Shown: positions 1-8,331, numbered from the stretch's first letter. The stretch: 64,000 bases of DNA from CBFFRJ01 sp963530515 (GCA_963530515.1 CAUSEC010000008.1:1-64000); one strand, 5' to 3'. Numbers and translations are program-made. The notes: a model not told the origin generated them from the letters alone.

Positions 1-129
1 CCCCGGCCTTGCGGATACGCTTCGTCGATTTTCAGCCGGACCCAGTCATCGCTGTTACTTTTTTATTCTCATTGCACAGTGTTATTGCTGCAAAACGAAA
101 TATCACTGGGACTCAGCCAGCTTCCATGA
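1..129 (+). repeat. 3' part of a dispersed repeat carrying a conserved reading frame
   Basis: The first bases of the window match the region at about 50,238-50,350 closely, with scattered substitutions. In frame +1 both copies read through the same peptide core (GYASSIFSRTQSSL, then LFYSHCTVL), and this copy stops at 127-129. Several differences between the copies change residues conservatively, so the frame itself seems conserved. The element continues beyond the left edge of the window. Short reading frames of this kind occur on repeated elements of enterobacteria, some annotated as Ash-like proteins; that link is from memory and weak. Confidence 0.5.
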
Positions 130-185
130 AGATGGGCAAAAAACCTGCCGCAACACTTTTTTCAAATGTTGCACTAAATTTGGGG

Positions 186-214
186 TTGATAACAAAGATG
201 ATAAAGATTATCTT
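186..214 (+). promoter_or_regulatory. Sigma70 promoter with overlapping Fur box for the RyhB-like sRNA
   Basis: A -35 TTGATA (186-191) and -10 TATCTT (209-214) are separated by 17 bases and would start transcription near 222. The 15-mer TGATAAAGATTATCT at 199-213 matches the Fur 7-1-7 consensus (TGATAAT-n-ATTATCA) at 12 of 14 positions and covers the spacer and -10. This is the arrangement expected for iron-dependent repression of ryhB. Confidence 0.75.
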
Positions 215-221
215 TCTCATT

Positions 222-317
222 ACCGAATAGTTGAGCGAATCACTCAGGTATTCGGTACGACATTGCTCACATTGCTTCCAGTATTATTTGCCCGCCACTT
301 AGTGCGGGCTTTTTTTT
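222..317 (+). ncRNA. ryhB: RyhB-family iron-responsive small RNA
   Basis: The 29-base core at 258-286, which contains CGACATTGCTCACATTGC, is identical as far as I recall to the seed region of E. coli RyhB. It is preceded by a 5' stem (ACCGAATA 222-229 with TATTCGGT 249-256) and followed by a GCCCGC/GCGGGC terminator (290-309) with eight T residues (310-317). RyhB pairs with mRNAs of iron-using proteins through Hfq when iron is scarce. The 5' and 3' parts differ from E. coli RyhB, and some enterobacteria carry two paralogues; which one this is cannot be told from the window. The start is inferred from the promoter spacing. Confidence 0.88.
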
Positions 318-453
318 GCATGTGAAAAGCGGCCACGGTTTGCCTTTAGGAACAATAATCTCCCGTTGTTCTCATCTGTAACCTGTTGAAATAAAACCGC
401 AACAATCAGCCTTTATCCTAAGATTATTCTTATTAAGGAACGATATCAGGATC

Positions 454-1665
454 ATGGACTTACCTCTCTCATCGCGACAACTCAATGCGGGTGTTTTGCG
501 CATTGCCGTTCCTCATGTGACGGCTGATGCCAATAACATCCAGGTCATGGCGTTGTTTAATGAACACAAGTCATTGATTGGCTTGCCCGTTCTTGAACAA
601 AACCGGCCGATCGGCATGATCAACCGCCACATTTTTCTCTCGCAGATGAGCCGTCCGTTTTTCCATGAGCTGTACGATCAAAAAAGCTGCATCGCGTTTA
701 TGGATAAAACGCCGCTGATCGTCGATGCCACCGCCGGTCTGGACTTCCTTGCTGAGCGTGTCATTGAAACCGGCGATAAAGCCGTGACCGAAGGCTTTAT
801 CCTCACGGAAAACGATCAGTACATGGGCATTGGTCTGGGCCTGGATTTGATCCGCACCGTTTCTGATTTGCAGGCCAAACAACATCTGCAGATTATGCAA
901 AGCATTGAATATGCACGGGTGATTCAGGAGTCTATGTTGAGCCGTTCGCGCCAGAACATTGAACAAACCCTGTCTGACTGGTGCCTTTACTGGCACCCGC
1001 GTGACTGTGTGGGCGGCGATATTTATGCCTTTCAGCGCTGTGAAAACGGCTGGCTGATGGTGCTGGCTGACTGCACCGGTCACGGCGTCCCCGGTGCCTT
1101 CATGACCTTTATTTTCTCTTCTGCGCTGGAAAAAGCGCTCAGTCTGGCCCCAGCCAGTGAGCCAGAGCGCCTGCTGGCGGTCATCAACGACTACATTAAA
1201 CAGACCCTGAGCCAGGTCCATCCGACGGATGATTCCAGCCAGTCCAATGACGGTTGTGACGCCATTGCGCTGTTTGTGGATGCGCAGAATGAGCAGCTCA
1301 TCTGGTCCAGCGCGCGCATGCATGCCTTTATGCTCGGCGTGGACGATGAGGAAGTCTACACCCTGGACAGCGATCGCAAGGGCATTGGCTATACCGATAC
1401 CCCTGCTGATTATCAGTGGAGCCGCCATCAGCGCCCGCTGCGCCCTGGCGACCAACTCCTGCTGGTGACCGATGGCGTGACGGACCAGATTGGTGGTTCG
1501 CGCGACATCATGTTTGGGAAAAAGCGTATTCAGTCATTGTTGACCGAGCAACGTGGGCAGCCTATGTCGACGGTTTCCGGGGCACTTGCGGCCGCGTTGA
1601 CCGAATGGCAGGGCAAGCAACCGTCGCGCGACGACATGGCATGGTTTGGTTTTAGCTGGCGATGA
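454..1665 (+). CDS. siaA: SpoIIE/PP2C-type protein serine phosphatase, SiaA-like
   Basis: The C-terminal half (about residues 175-400) is a SpoIIE/PP2C phosphatase domain. VGGDIY and DCTGHGVPGAFMT supply metal-binding aspartates, VTDGVTD the next one, and RDDMAWFGF the last. In Pseudomonas, SiaA dephosphorylates SiaC and so opposes the SiaB kinase. Unlike that membrane-bound HAMP protein, this 403-residue protein shows no membrane segment; its first 145 residues look like a soluble, CBS-like sensory region (inference). It is the first gene of a four-gene operon and overlaps siaB by ATGA. The start has a modest CAGGA ribosome site. The family call is firm; the symbol is by analogy with P. aeruginosa. 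Confidence 0.85.
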   Translation: MDLPLSSRQLNAGVLRIAVPHVTADANNIQVMALFNEHKSLIGLPVLEQNRPIGMINRHIFLSQMSRPFFHELYDQKSCIAFMDKTPLIVDATAGLDFLAERVIETGDKAVTEGFILTENDQYMGIGLGLDLIRTVSDLQAKQHLQIMQSIEYARVIQESMLSRSRQNIEQTLSDWCLYWHPRDCVGGDIYAFQRCENGWLMVLADCTGHGVPGAFMTFIFSSALEKALSLAPASEPERLLAVINDYIKQTLSQVHPTDDSSQSNDGCDAIALFVDAQNEQLIWSSARMHAFMLGVDDEEVYTLDSDRKGIGYTDTPADYQWSRHQRPLRPGDQLLLVTDGVTDQIGGSRDIMFGKKRIQSLLTEQRGQPMSTVSGALAAALTEWQGKQPSRDDMAWFGFSWR

Positions 1666-2252
1666 ACACAATGAAAATTAACGACCTACAGGTCAAAGAA
1701 GCCGTACTGTTGCCCCTTTTTACTCTTCAGCGCCAGAGCGCCGTTGAGCTTTTCTACACCGGATATTTTTCACAGCAGAACATCATGTCGATGGGCGGTG
1801 TGATTCGCGCCTGGCTGGATAAAAACGAGTCCTCGTCGGTGACGCGCCGCAAATTATTCTCCGTCTTCATTGAGATGGGGCAGAATATTGTGCGCTACTC
1901 CTCTGACGAGCGTTTTATGTGTACCGGGCAGGAAGAGCTGCGTTTTGGCTCCCTGTGCTTCCATACCGACAACGTCAATTATTATCTCGAAACCGCCAAT
2001 CTGGTGGGCCCTGAAGAATCCTCACTGCTGAAAACAAACCTCGAAGTGCTGCGCACCATGACGCAGGCGGAAATACGTGACGCCTGGAAGCAGGGTTTAC
2101 GCAGCGAAGCCCCTGCTACCAGCAAAGGGGCGAATATCGGTTTGTTGACCATGGCGCGGGATACCAGTGTACCGCTGGAGTATCGCATTCATCCTCTGGC
2201 GGCCAGTTCGTTGTCCGCCTTTCATTTAAAGGCGACTTTTTGCCATGACTGA
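1662..2252 (+). CDS. siaB: SiaB-family protein kinase
   Basis: This 196-residue protein has the remnants of a GHKL ATP-binding fold: an N-box-like stretch (IEMGQNIVRYSS, about residues 65-76) and a glycine-rich lid near GANIGLLTMAR (about 160-170). SiaB proteins phosphorylate the partner SiaC; the unphosphorylated form of SiaC then activates the diguanylate cyclase SiaD. The start codon lies in an ATGA overlap with siaA and the end overlaps siaC by eight bases, so translation is probably coupled. The identification rests mainly on size, the ATPase-like motifs and the gene order phosphatase-kinase-SiaC-GGDEF. Confidence 0.8.
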   Translation: MNTMKINDLQVKEAVLLPLFTLQRQSAVELFYTGYFSQQNIMSMGGVIRAWLDKNESSSVTRRKLFSVFIEMGQNIVRYSSDERFMCTGQEELRFGSLCFHTDNVNYYLETANLVGPEESSLLKTNLEVLRTMTQAEIRDAWKQGLRSEAPATSKGANIGLLTMARDTSVPLEYRIHPLAASSLSAFHLKATFCHD

Positions 2253-2661
2253 AGTGACACTGACCCCTTCCATTGAACAGGCTGCGACGCAGGCCACGCC
2301 GGAAGTGAATTTCGATTTTTCAGCGCAGCGTCTGGTCCTTAAGGGTGAAGCCTGGCCTGAAAATGCGGCAGCGTTTTTTCGCCCGCTGTTGCAGTCGATC
2401 GAAAACTGGCTACAGGAAAAACCCGCCAGCAGCGAGCCTGTCCGCTTGCATGTGGCCCTGAGCTACTTCAATAGCTCCAGCACCAAGATGTTGTTCGAGC
2501 TTTTCGAATGCATGAACGGTTTCGCCAAAAACGGCGCCCCGTGTGAGCTGTACTGGTACTACGACGCAGAAGACGATATTTCCGAGGAATTCGGCGAAGA
2601 GTTACGTATCGACTTCACTTCCCTGACGGTTGTTCTCATCCCGGATCTCAACGAATGCTAG
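2245..2661 (+). CDS. siaC: SiaC-family regulatory phosphoprotein (DUF1987)
   Basis: A 138-residue DUF1987 protein. In P. aeruginosa this family is an anti-sigma-antagonist-like switch protein, phosphorylated by SiaB and dephosphorylated by SiaA, that binds and activates SiaD. The expected phosphorylation loop is visible as YFNSSSTK at residues 74-81, within the family's usual YFNxSSxK signature; Thr80 or a neighbouring serine would be the target (inference). It overlaps the genes on both sides (8 bases with siaB, 7 with siaD). Confidence 0.83.
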   Translation: MTEVTLTPSIEQAATQATPEVNFDFSAQRLVLKGEAWPENAAAFFRPLLQSIENWLQEKPASSEPVRLHVALSYFNSSSTKMLFELFECMNGFAKNGAPCELYWYYDAEDDISEEFGEELRIDFTSLTVVLIPDLNEC

Positions 2662-3419
2662 ATATAAACGAGCTTTTCAAGGACGAATATTGCGTACTCG
2701 AAGATGCCCGGCTGGCGGCAGCGGACGACCAACTTCCCGCCGATGATTGTCGTGAAAAATTGTGGACCGTGGCCAAGCACTATCAGCGCCTGATCCGCGA
2801 ATCCTATCGTTTGATCACCCGCAGCGATCGCGCCGAGCGTGAACTCAACCGGATGAACGAGCAGCTGCAACAGCTGGCTGCTCAGCTTGAGTATGAAGCC
2901 ACGCACGATCCCCTGACCGCCGTGTATAACCGCAGCGCCATCATCAATCAGATCAACAAATCCCTCACCCAGGACAACGTCGCGCTGATCCTGCTGGATA
3001 TCGACCACTTCAAACGCATCAATGATGAATACGGCCATCCGACGGGTGACCGTGTGATTTGTGCTTTGGTGTCACGCATTCGCCGTGCGCTGCCAGAGAC
3101 CGCATCCATTGGCCGCGTGGGCGGGGAAGAATTCACAATTTTGCTGCCGGAAGCGCGCATCGAAGAAGCGATGATTATCGCGAGCTACATTCACTCGTCG
3201 CTGAATGCGTCGCCGCTGGATGTACTGCCGCAACAGCTGGTCACCGCCAGTTTTGGCGTCAGCCTCGGGGCAAAAGACAGTGATTTTGAGACGCTGTACA
3301 GCGCCTCAGATGCAGCGCTGTATATGGCGAAAAAACGCGGGCGAAATCAGGTCGTCCTGCATGAGGATTTCTTTCGCCCGCCGGTACAACTGCACGCCGG
3401 TACGGCCCTCGCCCGGTAG
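2655..3419 (+). CDS. siaD: Diguanylate cyclase, SiaD-like
   Basis: A 254-residue protein with an N-terminal helical region (about 1-85, predicted to form a coiled coil around residues 60-85) and a C-terminal GGDEF domain. The active-site loop is GGEEF, preceded by DIDHFKRINDEYGH, so it should make c-di-GMP from two GTP. I see no RxxD inhibitory site five residues before the loop. As last gene of the siaABCD-like operon it is the likely output, with activity set by SiaC phosphorylation. A hairpin shared with the converging transporter operon follows its stop. Confidence 0.87.
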   Translation: MLDINELFKDEYCVLEDARLAAADDQLPADDCREKLWTVAKHYQRLIRESYRLITRSDRAERELNRMNEQLQQLAAQLEYEATHDPLTAVYNRSAIINQINKSLTQDNVALILLDIDHFKRINDEYGHPTGDRVICALVSRIRRALPETASIGRVGGEEFTILLPEARIEEAMIIASYIHSSLNASPLDVLPQQLVTASFGVSLGAKDSDFETLYSASDAALYMAKKRGRNQVVLHEDFFRPPVQLHAGTALAR

Positions 3420-3428
3420 CCTTATCAG

Positions 3429-3447
3429 CTGACGGGGAGACCGTCAG
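3429..3447. terminator. Hairpin between converging operons
   Basis: CTGACGG (3429-3435) and CCGTCAG (3441-3447) form a 7-bp stem with a GGAGA loop between the siaD stop and the end of the ABC transporter operon. There is no long T-tract, so it may be a weak bidirectional terminator. It overlaps the last codons of the ATPase gene. Confidence 0.45.
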
Positions 3448-4178
3448 TTCAGCAAATCACTTAAGAACCGCTGGGCGCGGGGGTGTGTCGGTGCCCGGAA
3501 GAACTGCTCCGGTTCGGCTTTCTCCAGAATTTGTCCTTGATCCATAAACCAGATGGTGTCCGCCACGTCGCGAGCAAAATGCATTTCGTGGGTGACACAC
3601 ATCATCGTCATCCCCTCCTGCGCCAGCGAGCGCATCACGCTCAGTACCTCCCCCACCATTTCGGGATCCAGTGCGGATGTGGGCTCATCAAACAGCATCA
3701 CCGGCGGCTTCATCGCCAGCGCACGGGCAATGGCCACGCGCTGCTGCTGGCCACCAGACAACTGCGCCGGATACGCATTGGCCTTATGCGACAACCCTAC
3801 CCGCTCCAGCAGCTCACCGGCATGTTTGCGCGCCTCGGAGCGCTTGACGCCGAGCACTTTGACCGGCGACATCATGATGTTTTCCAGCACCGACACATGG
3901 GGGAACAGATTGAAGTTCTGGAACACAAAACCAATGCGGGTGCGCAACTGGTTGAGCCGCGTGCTGCTACCGTGAATGTCCATACCGTCAAACAGGATCT
4001 GCCCCTGCTCAATCGGCTCCAGACGGTTTACGGTGCGGATCAGGGTGGATTTTCCGGATCCCGAAGGCCCGCAGACCACCACCACTTCACCCGCTTTAAC
4101 TTCGGCACTGAGGTCGGTCAGCGCCTGGTACTCGCCGTACCACTTGTTGACCTGGTTAAACAAAATCATCGGGATCAT
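3444..4178 (-). CDS. Polar amino-acid ABC transporter ATPase (GlnQ-like)
   Basis: A 244-residue ATPase of the GlnQ/HisP type: Walker A GPSGSGKST (about 38-46), signature LSGGQQQRVAIARAL and Walker B VMLFDEPTSALD. It would power the two permeases encoded just upstream. The chosen start lies in an ATGA overlap with the upstream permease, with AAGGA eight bases away; a second ATG three codons on is possible. The cognate solute-binding protein is not adjacent but is probably the one at 17.3-18.1 kb, next to pxpB. The substrate is unknown. Confidence 0.88.
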   Translation of the reverse strand: MIPMILFNQVNKWYGEYQALTDLSAEVKAGEVVVVCGPSGSGKSTLIRTVNRLEPIEQGQILFDGMDIHGSSTRLNQLRTRIGFVFQNFNLFPHVSVLENIMMSPVKVLGVKRSEARKHAGELLERVGLSHKANAYPAQLSGGQQQRVAIARALAMKPPVMLFDEPTSALDPEMVGEVLSVMRSLAQEGMTMMCVTHEMHFARDVADTIWFMDQGQILEKAEPEQFFRAPTHPRAQRFLSDLLN

Positions 4179-4945
4179 GATGTTTCCTTATTGAGGTTGC
4201 GGGGCGCAAAAAAGGCCGGATCTTCGGGGACGGTTTCCTGTAATGCAGGCGTATTCAGACGCTTATTAACGATCCCCCGCTCCAGCCGGTTTGCCAGCCA
4301 GGTCAGGCTGTAACAGATGAGGTAATAACTCAGAGCGACAATGGCGAAGACCTGGAAAGGTTTGGTTAGCAGCTGATTGCTGACCTGGTTTGCCGCGTAG
4401 GTCAGCTCCGGGACGTTAATCACGTAGCCCAGCGTACTGTCCTTGATGATTGACACCAGCTGGCTGACCAGGCTTGGCAACGCGTTGAATAACGCCTGGG
4501 GCAAAATCACCAGCCGCAGGGTTTTGAGATGGCTCATGCCGAGTGCGCGGGAGGCTTCGTACTGGCCGGCGGGCAGAGCCTGAATGCTGCCACGCACGAT
4601 CTCTGCAATATAGGCACTTTCATAAATCACCAGCGTACAGAGCATGGTGGAAAAACCGCTGATGTTCTGACCAATCAACATCGGCACGCAGAAGTAAGTC
4701 CAGAACACCACCATCATCAGCGGAATGCCGCGTAACGTGTAGACCCAGCAGGCCGCGGGCCAGCTCAGCCAGCGCCAGGGGGAGAGTCGCGCCAGGCCGA
4801 CCAGCACCCCCAACGGGAAGGAAAGCACCACCGCCAACAGGGAGATAACCAGCGTGCAGAGCACGCCCCCCAGCGGGCCGTTCGGATACTGCCCCATCAG
4901 GAACAGCATGCCGTGATCCTGCAATATGGTGAAAACGTCAAACAT
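4175..4945 (-). CDS. Polar amino-acid ABC transporter permease
   Basis: A 256-residue inner-membrane permease of the HisM/GlnP type. It has several hydrophobic segments and the EAA-type cytoplasmic loop (YEASRALGMSHLKTLRLVIL, about residues 135-155) that contacts the ATPase. It has a longer N-terminal part than the neighbouring permease and a C-terminal cytoplasmic tail rich in Pro and Glu. It sits six bases downstream of the other permease, which suggests a heterodimeric channel. Confidence 0.87.
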   Translation of the reverse strand: MFDVFTILQDHGMLFLMGQYPNGPLGGVLCTLVISLLAVVLSFPLGVLVGLARLSPWRWLSWPAACWVYTLRGIPLMMVVFWTYFCVPMLIGQNISGFSTMLCTLVIYESAYIAEIVRGSIQALPAGQYEASRALGMSHLKTLRLVILPQALFNALPSLVSQLVSIIKDSTLGYVINVPELTYAANQVSNQLLTKPFQVFAIVALSYYLICYSLTWLANRLERGIVNKRLNTPALQETVPEDPAFFAPRNLNKETS

Positions 4946-4950
4946 GGTCT

Positions 4951-5646
4951 TTACCTCGCGTAGACGCGTTGAAAACGTCGTCCCAACAGTGCACCCAGCC
5001 CCATCAACAGCAGCGACATCGCCAGATACCCGAGGGTCCCAATCGCATAGGCTTCAAAGGTACGGAAGGTCTGGTTTTCAATATCACGCGTGACGTAGGT
5101 CAGCTCCGTCACGCCTATCACCATCGCCAGACTGGTGTTTTTAAACAGCAACACCGTGTGGTTGATAAGTGAAGGCAGGGCGTTACGGATCCCCTGTGGC
5201 AGGATGACCGAGCGCATTGCCCGCATGTACCCCATGCCGAGCGCGCGAGCGGCCTCATTTTGCCCGTCCGGTATGGCGCGCAGGCCGCTGCGGATATCTT
5301 CCGAGAAGTAGGCCGCCTGGCATAAGCCAAGGGCGAACATGGAGAAGAGAAACTCGGCGTTAAAATCGTTGATCCACATCTGCACCGACTCCGGCAACAG
5401 CGTGGGAATGGCGAAATACCACATCATTAACTGAATGAGGGTGGGCACATTGCGGTGGTAAGAGACGTAAGCGGCCACCAGTCGCACGGCAAAGCGGTTT
5501 TCCGACAGGCGGACCACCAGCAACAGCAGGGCGATGAACATTGCCAGTAGCCAGGCGCCCAACGCCAGCTCCAGGGTGATGGTCGCGCCGCGCACGATCA
5601 TCTCGCCTGAACTGCCGGTTAACACGGTACTAAAATCGAGCGCCAT
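4951..5646 (-). CDS. Polar amino-acid ABC transporter permease
   Basis: A 231-residue permease of the HisQ/GlnP family with an EAA loop (NEAARALGMGYMRAMRSVIL) about 90 residues before the end. The start at 5646 is chosen because GGGAGG lies six bases upstream; a longer reading frame opens at 5739 but its extra residues are Cys- and Pro-rich and overlap the end of the upstream SDR gene. It follows that gene by 22 bases, so the transporter seems to be co-transcribed with the SDR and the biotin-carrier-like gene. Confidence 0.87.
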   Translation of the reverse strand: MALDFSTVLTGSSGEMIVRGATITLELALGAWLLAMFIALLLLVVRLSENRFAVRLVAAYVSYHRNVPTLIQLMMWYFAIPTLLPESVQMWINDFNAEFLFSMFALGLCQAAYFSEDIRSGLRAIPDGQNEAARALGMGYMRAMRSVILPQGIRNALPSLINHTVLLFKNTSLAMVIGVTELTYVTRDIENQTFRTFEAYAIGTLGYLAMSLLLMGLGALLGRRFQRVYAR

Positions 5647-5668
5647 AATAAGCCTCCCGTCAAACCCG

Positions 5669-6421
5669 TCAGACTGCGCTGTCGTCAGGTCGCATGGTGG
5701 AGAGTCCACCTGGCACCTGCAGGGTGGGCAGGATCTCAATGTTGCTGATGTTCACGGCCACCGGGGCGCTCAGCGCGAAGGCGACACAATCGGCAATGTC
5801 TTTGGCCTGCGGCAGCTCGAAGCCCTCAATGAACTGCTTGTGCGCCGTTTCATGGTTGCCGGAGACGTTGCCGAAAATGTCGGTGGCCACCCGGCCGGGG
5901 CAAATTTCGGTGATGCGCACGCGCTTGCCGTAGCAGTCAACGCGCAACTGGCGTGACAGGGCATGCACCCCCGCCTTGGTGGCGTGGTAAATCGAATTGC
6001 CGTTAAAGTTATAAATGGCAGCAATCGAGGTGATGTTAATCACGTGCCCCCGGTCGCGGGCCATCATCCCCGGCACCAGCAGGCGGCAGAGATGCAAAAC
6101 AGCGCGCAGGTTCACGTCCACCTGGGTATCAACGGCCTCCTCATCGGCGCTCAGAATCGAACCGGGGCGAGACACTCCGGCATTGTTCACCAGGATGTCG
6201 ACCTGCAAATCGCTGCACAGGCGGGTCAGTGCGTCGAGGTCGGCGACATCCAGCGCGTGGGGAATGCAACCGGTACGATCCGCCAGGGCCGCCAGCTGTT
6301 CGCGGCGACGCGCCACCGCGTGAACGGTGATCCCTTCCTGACATAAACGCTCAACAATGGCTTCACCCATCCCGGCAGATGCGCCGGTCACCAGGGCGAC
6401 TTTGTAGTCTGAAAATGGCAT
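5669..6421 (-). CDS. Short-chain dehydrogenase/reductase
   Basis: A 250-residue classical SDR. The Rossmann dinucleotide motif is TGASAGMG (about 14-21), NNAG marks the core strand, and the catalytic Ser/Tyr/Lys set is ITSIAA followed by YHATK. It resembles YdfG-type NADP-dependent 3-hydroxy acid dehydrogenases, but the substrate cannot be read from sequence. Its place between a BCCP-like gene and an amino-acid transporter, in a locus with PxpABC-like proteins and an aminotransferase, suggests an oxidation or reduction step in an amino-acid-derived pathway (inference). Confidence 0.85.
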   Translation of the reverse strand: MPFSDYKVALVTGASAGMGEAIVERLCQEGITVHAVARRREQLAALADRTGCIPHALDVADLDALTRLCSDLQVDILVNNAGVSRPGSILSADEEAVDTQVDVNLRAVLHLCRLLVPGMMARDRGHVINITSIAAIYNFNGNSIYHATKAGVHALSRQLRVDCYGKRVRITEICPGRVATDIFGNVSGNHETAHKQFIEGFELPQAKDIADCVAFALSAPVAVNISNIEILPTLQVPGGLSTMRPDDSAV

Positions 6422-6543
6422 GTTGCCTCTCCTGTCATGACGTCGGGGCTTTATGCCGCGTCGTCTCTATTGCGTATTTTTGACTCTATTCAGTTATGCC
6501 GGGTCGGTATAAGACATAAATGGTTTGAGGCAATAAGGGGGAC

Positions 6544-6951
6544 TTATAATCCTGGCGGGGCGGGTTTATCGCATTGAATTCTGGCGATTTCCTGCTCGAA
6601 CTCCACCGCCTCACCGTGGTCGACACCCGCCGACATAAAGATGCCGGAAACCGGGCTACGAACGGGAAAATACACGACGCCAACTTTCACCAGCGCCAGC
6701 ACATCCCCGGCCTTAACGGGTTGTCCCGGCGCGGTAAAATTTTCGGCGAGCAGCGGATGGTGCAGCAGCGCCAGACCGGGTGCCGGGGAATAAACGGCCG
6801 TTAAAGAAGGCGCCGCATCGGTAGGCGGTATAAAGGGAGGCTGGGGTGTGGCGGTCATGCTGACCGACCAGCCTTTGCCCCTCAGCGCAAGGTGCGCAAT
6901 TGATGTGGCGCGCAGGCTTTGCGCCAGTTGCTCTAATTCCTGGAGAGTCAC
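6544..6951 (-). CDS. Biotin/lipoyl-carrier-like protein lacking the biotinylation lysine
   Basis: A 135-residue protein built like AccB: an N-terminal part (1-75) with a Pro/Ala-rich linker and a C-terminal biotinyl-lipoyl fold (about 55-128). The hairpin that should hold the biotinylated EAMKM reads LVKVGVVYF, so the modifiable lysine position is Val. Such BCCP-like proteins are often named biotin carboxyl carrier subunit near pxpABC-type genes, but this one cannot carry biotin at the usual site. It probably has a scaffold or structural role (inference). It lies between the LysR regulator and the SDR on the same strand. Confidence 0.75.
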   Translation of the reverse strand: MTLQELEQLAQSLRATSIAHLALRGKGWSVSMTATPQPPFIPPTDAAPSLTAVYSPAPGLALLHHPLLAENFTAPGQPVKAGDVLALVKVGVVYFPVRSPVSGIFMSAGVDHGEAVEFEQEIARIQCDKPAPPGL

Positions 6952-7054
6952 TATGTTGTCTTTCCTGTCCGCGTGTTTTAACGAAATTTACTCTACCCCG
7001 GCGACGTGCCGGGCCCGTCAGAGGGTTTCGCTTTGCGGTAATAAGGCAGACTTA

Positions 7055-7978
7055 TTAACTCACCAGCGTCAGCGGGCGGTTATCCGGCGTGCGGCTTGCC
7101 ATCAGCGAAAGCAGGATTGCTTTCACTGCTTCGGCAGGCTCAGACAGCGGCAGGTGATCGGAGATACAGAAAGACAAAGAGGCGTGGACGTCCGGCTCCA
7201 CGATTTTCGCCATCCAGGACTCAGAGGCTTTGAGCATGGCGCGGGCGGCGGATTCTGGCATGATCGTGCAGCCCATCCCGGCAGCCAGCGCGGCATTCAG
7301 CGTGGTTTGTGATTCGATTTCGCAGGCGACTTTGTAAGTCAGCCCCTCTTTGACAAAGGCATCATCCACCACCTTACGCATGATGTTATAGATGCGCGGC
7401 AGGAAGAGGTCGTAGCGCGCCACGTCGGCAAGGGCAATTTCCTTAACAGGCTTGTCGAGGCTGTTGGGGCAGACAAAACAGAGGTGCTCTTTCATCAGGG
7501 GAATAAAACGCAGGCCATGAATGTTGCGGTTGTCGTAAATCACCGCCATGTCCATCCGCCCGTTCATGATGAGCTCACTTAAGGTGGTGCCGAAGTTCTC
7601 ATTGAAATAGAGCGTGATGCCCGGATGCTGGCGCTGCACCTCTTTCATCAAAGGGATGGCAAGCTGTTGCGCCGCCGTGCCGGGTGCCAGCCCAACGGAG
7701 ACATCGCCACACAGCTCCATGCCGGATCGGTCAATGGCACTTTGCGCCTGGGCACACTGGCGCATGATCGCCTGCGCGTGGGTATACAAAATGTTGCCTG
7801 CGGTGGTTGGCGTCACGCCGCGTTTGGTGCGAATAAGAAGCTGCTGATTCACCTCCCCTTCAAGGGTCGCCAGTTGCTGACTCAGCGCAGGCTGTGCAAT
7901 ATGTAAAATATCCGCCGCCTGGGTCAGGCTGCCCACATCGACAATTTTAATGAAATATTTCAGACGACGCAGATTCAT
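7055..7978 (-). CDS. LysR-family regulator, Nac paralogue
   Basis: A 307-residue LysR protein. The N-terminal helix-turn-helix (MNLRRLKYFIKIVDVGSLTQ, continuing to about residue 60) and the C-terminal ending NRPLTLVS strongly resemble Nac, the nitrogen assimilation control protein of Klebsiella; the effector domain diverges more, so this is a paralogue rather than nac itself. It is transcribed away from the aminotransferase gene and towards the BCCP-like/SDR/ABC genes, and likely regulates both directions from the 353-bp space. A link to nitrogen supply is inferred from the family. Confidence 0.85.
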   Translation of the reverse strand: MNLRRLKYFIKIVDVGSLTQAADILHIAQPALSQQLATLEGEVNQQLLIRTKRGVTPTTAGNILYTHAQAIMRQCAQAQSAIDRSGMELCGDVSVGLAPGTAAQQLAIPLMKEVQRQHPGITLYFNENFGTTLSELIMNGRMDMAVIYDNRNIHGLRFIPLMKEHLCFVCPNSLDKPVKEIALADVARYDLFLPRIYNIMRKVVDDAFVKEGLTYKVACEIESQTTLNAALAAGMGCTIMPESAARAMLKASESWMAKIVEPDVHASLSFCISDHLPLSEPAEAVKAILLSLMASRTPDNRPLTLVS

Positions 7979-8331
7979 GGCTTCTCTCCAGGGGTGGCTT
8001 TCTCATCAATAAAGCAATGGATGTGCCAGTTCTGGTCGCCGCTGCGTTTATCTATCCACACACGCAACTTATGGCGTTATTACCGCACCAGGTAATAGGA
8101 TTGGCGCAACACCGCGCCACACCGGGCTTTTCACGCACCACCTGAGTGCAAGATTGCTGTTTATTGCCTCATGCTGGCACTCGCCCGGTGCGCCGTCATT
8201 GCTTTGTATTATGTCCCCACAACAAAGCAGTATTAGCTCCCCGCCTGGCCTGTTCCCTATCCTTTTCTGGCAGAACCCACACCCGCCGTGCCTCGCGCGG
8301 TGCCCGCTGAATCTACTGGAACACCTGTGAT
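7979..8331. promoter_or_regulatory. Divergent promoter region between LysR gene and aminotransferase
   Basis: This 353-bp space separates two divergently read genes and should hold both promoters and the LysR operator. I could not place promoters with confidence. TGGCGTTATTACCGCA near 8072-8087 has GG-N10-GC spacing but is a poor sigma54 match. No small ORF or terminator was seen. Confidence 0.4.

Noticed and set aside
571..1455. Long minus-strand frame of 294 codons under siaA
   Set aside because: It is the antisense shadow of a clear SpoIIE phosphatase gene, has no family motifs and no ribosome site.
3483..4313. Plus-strand frame of 276 codons over the ABC ATPase gene
   Set aside because: His- and Arg-rich antisense product of an ABC transporter gene with all its motifs intact.
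8072..8087. Sigma54 promoter for the aminotransferase
   Set aside because: GG-N10-GC spacing is right but the -12 and -24 flanks match poorly.
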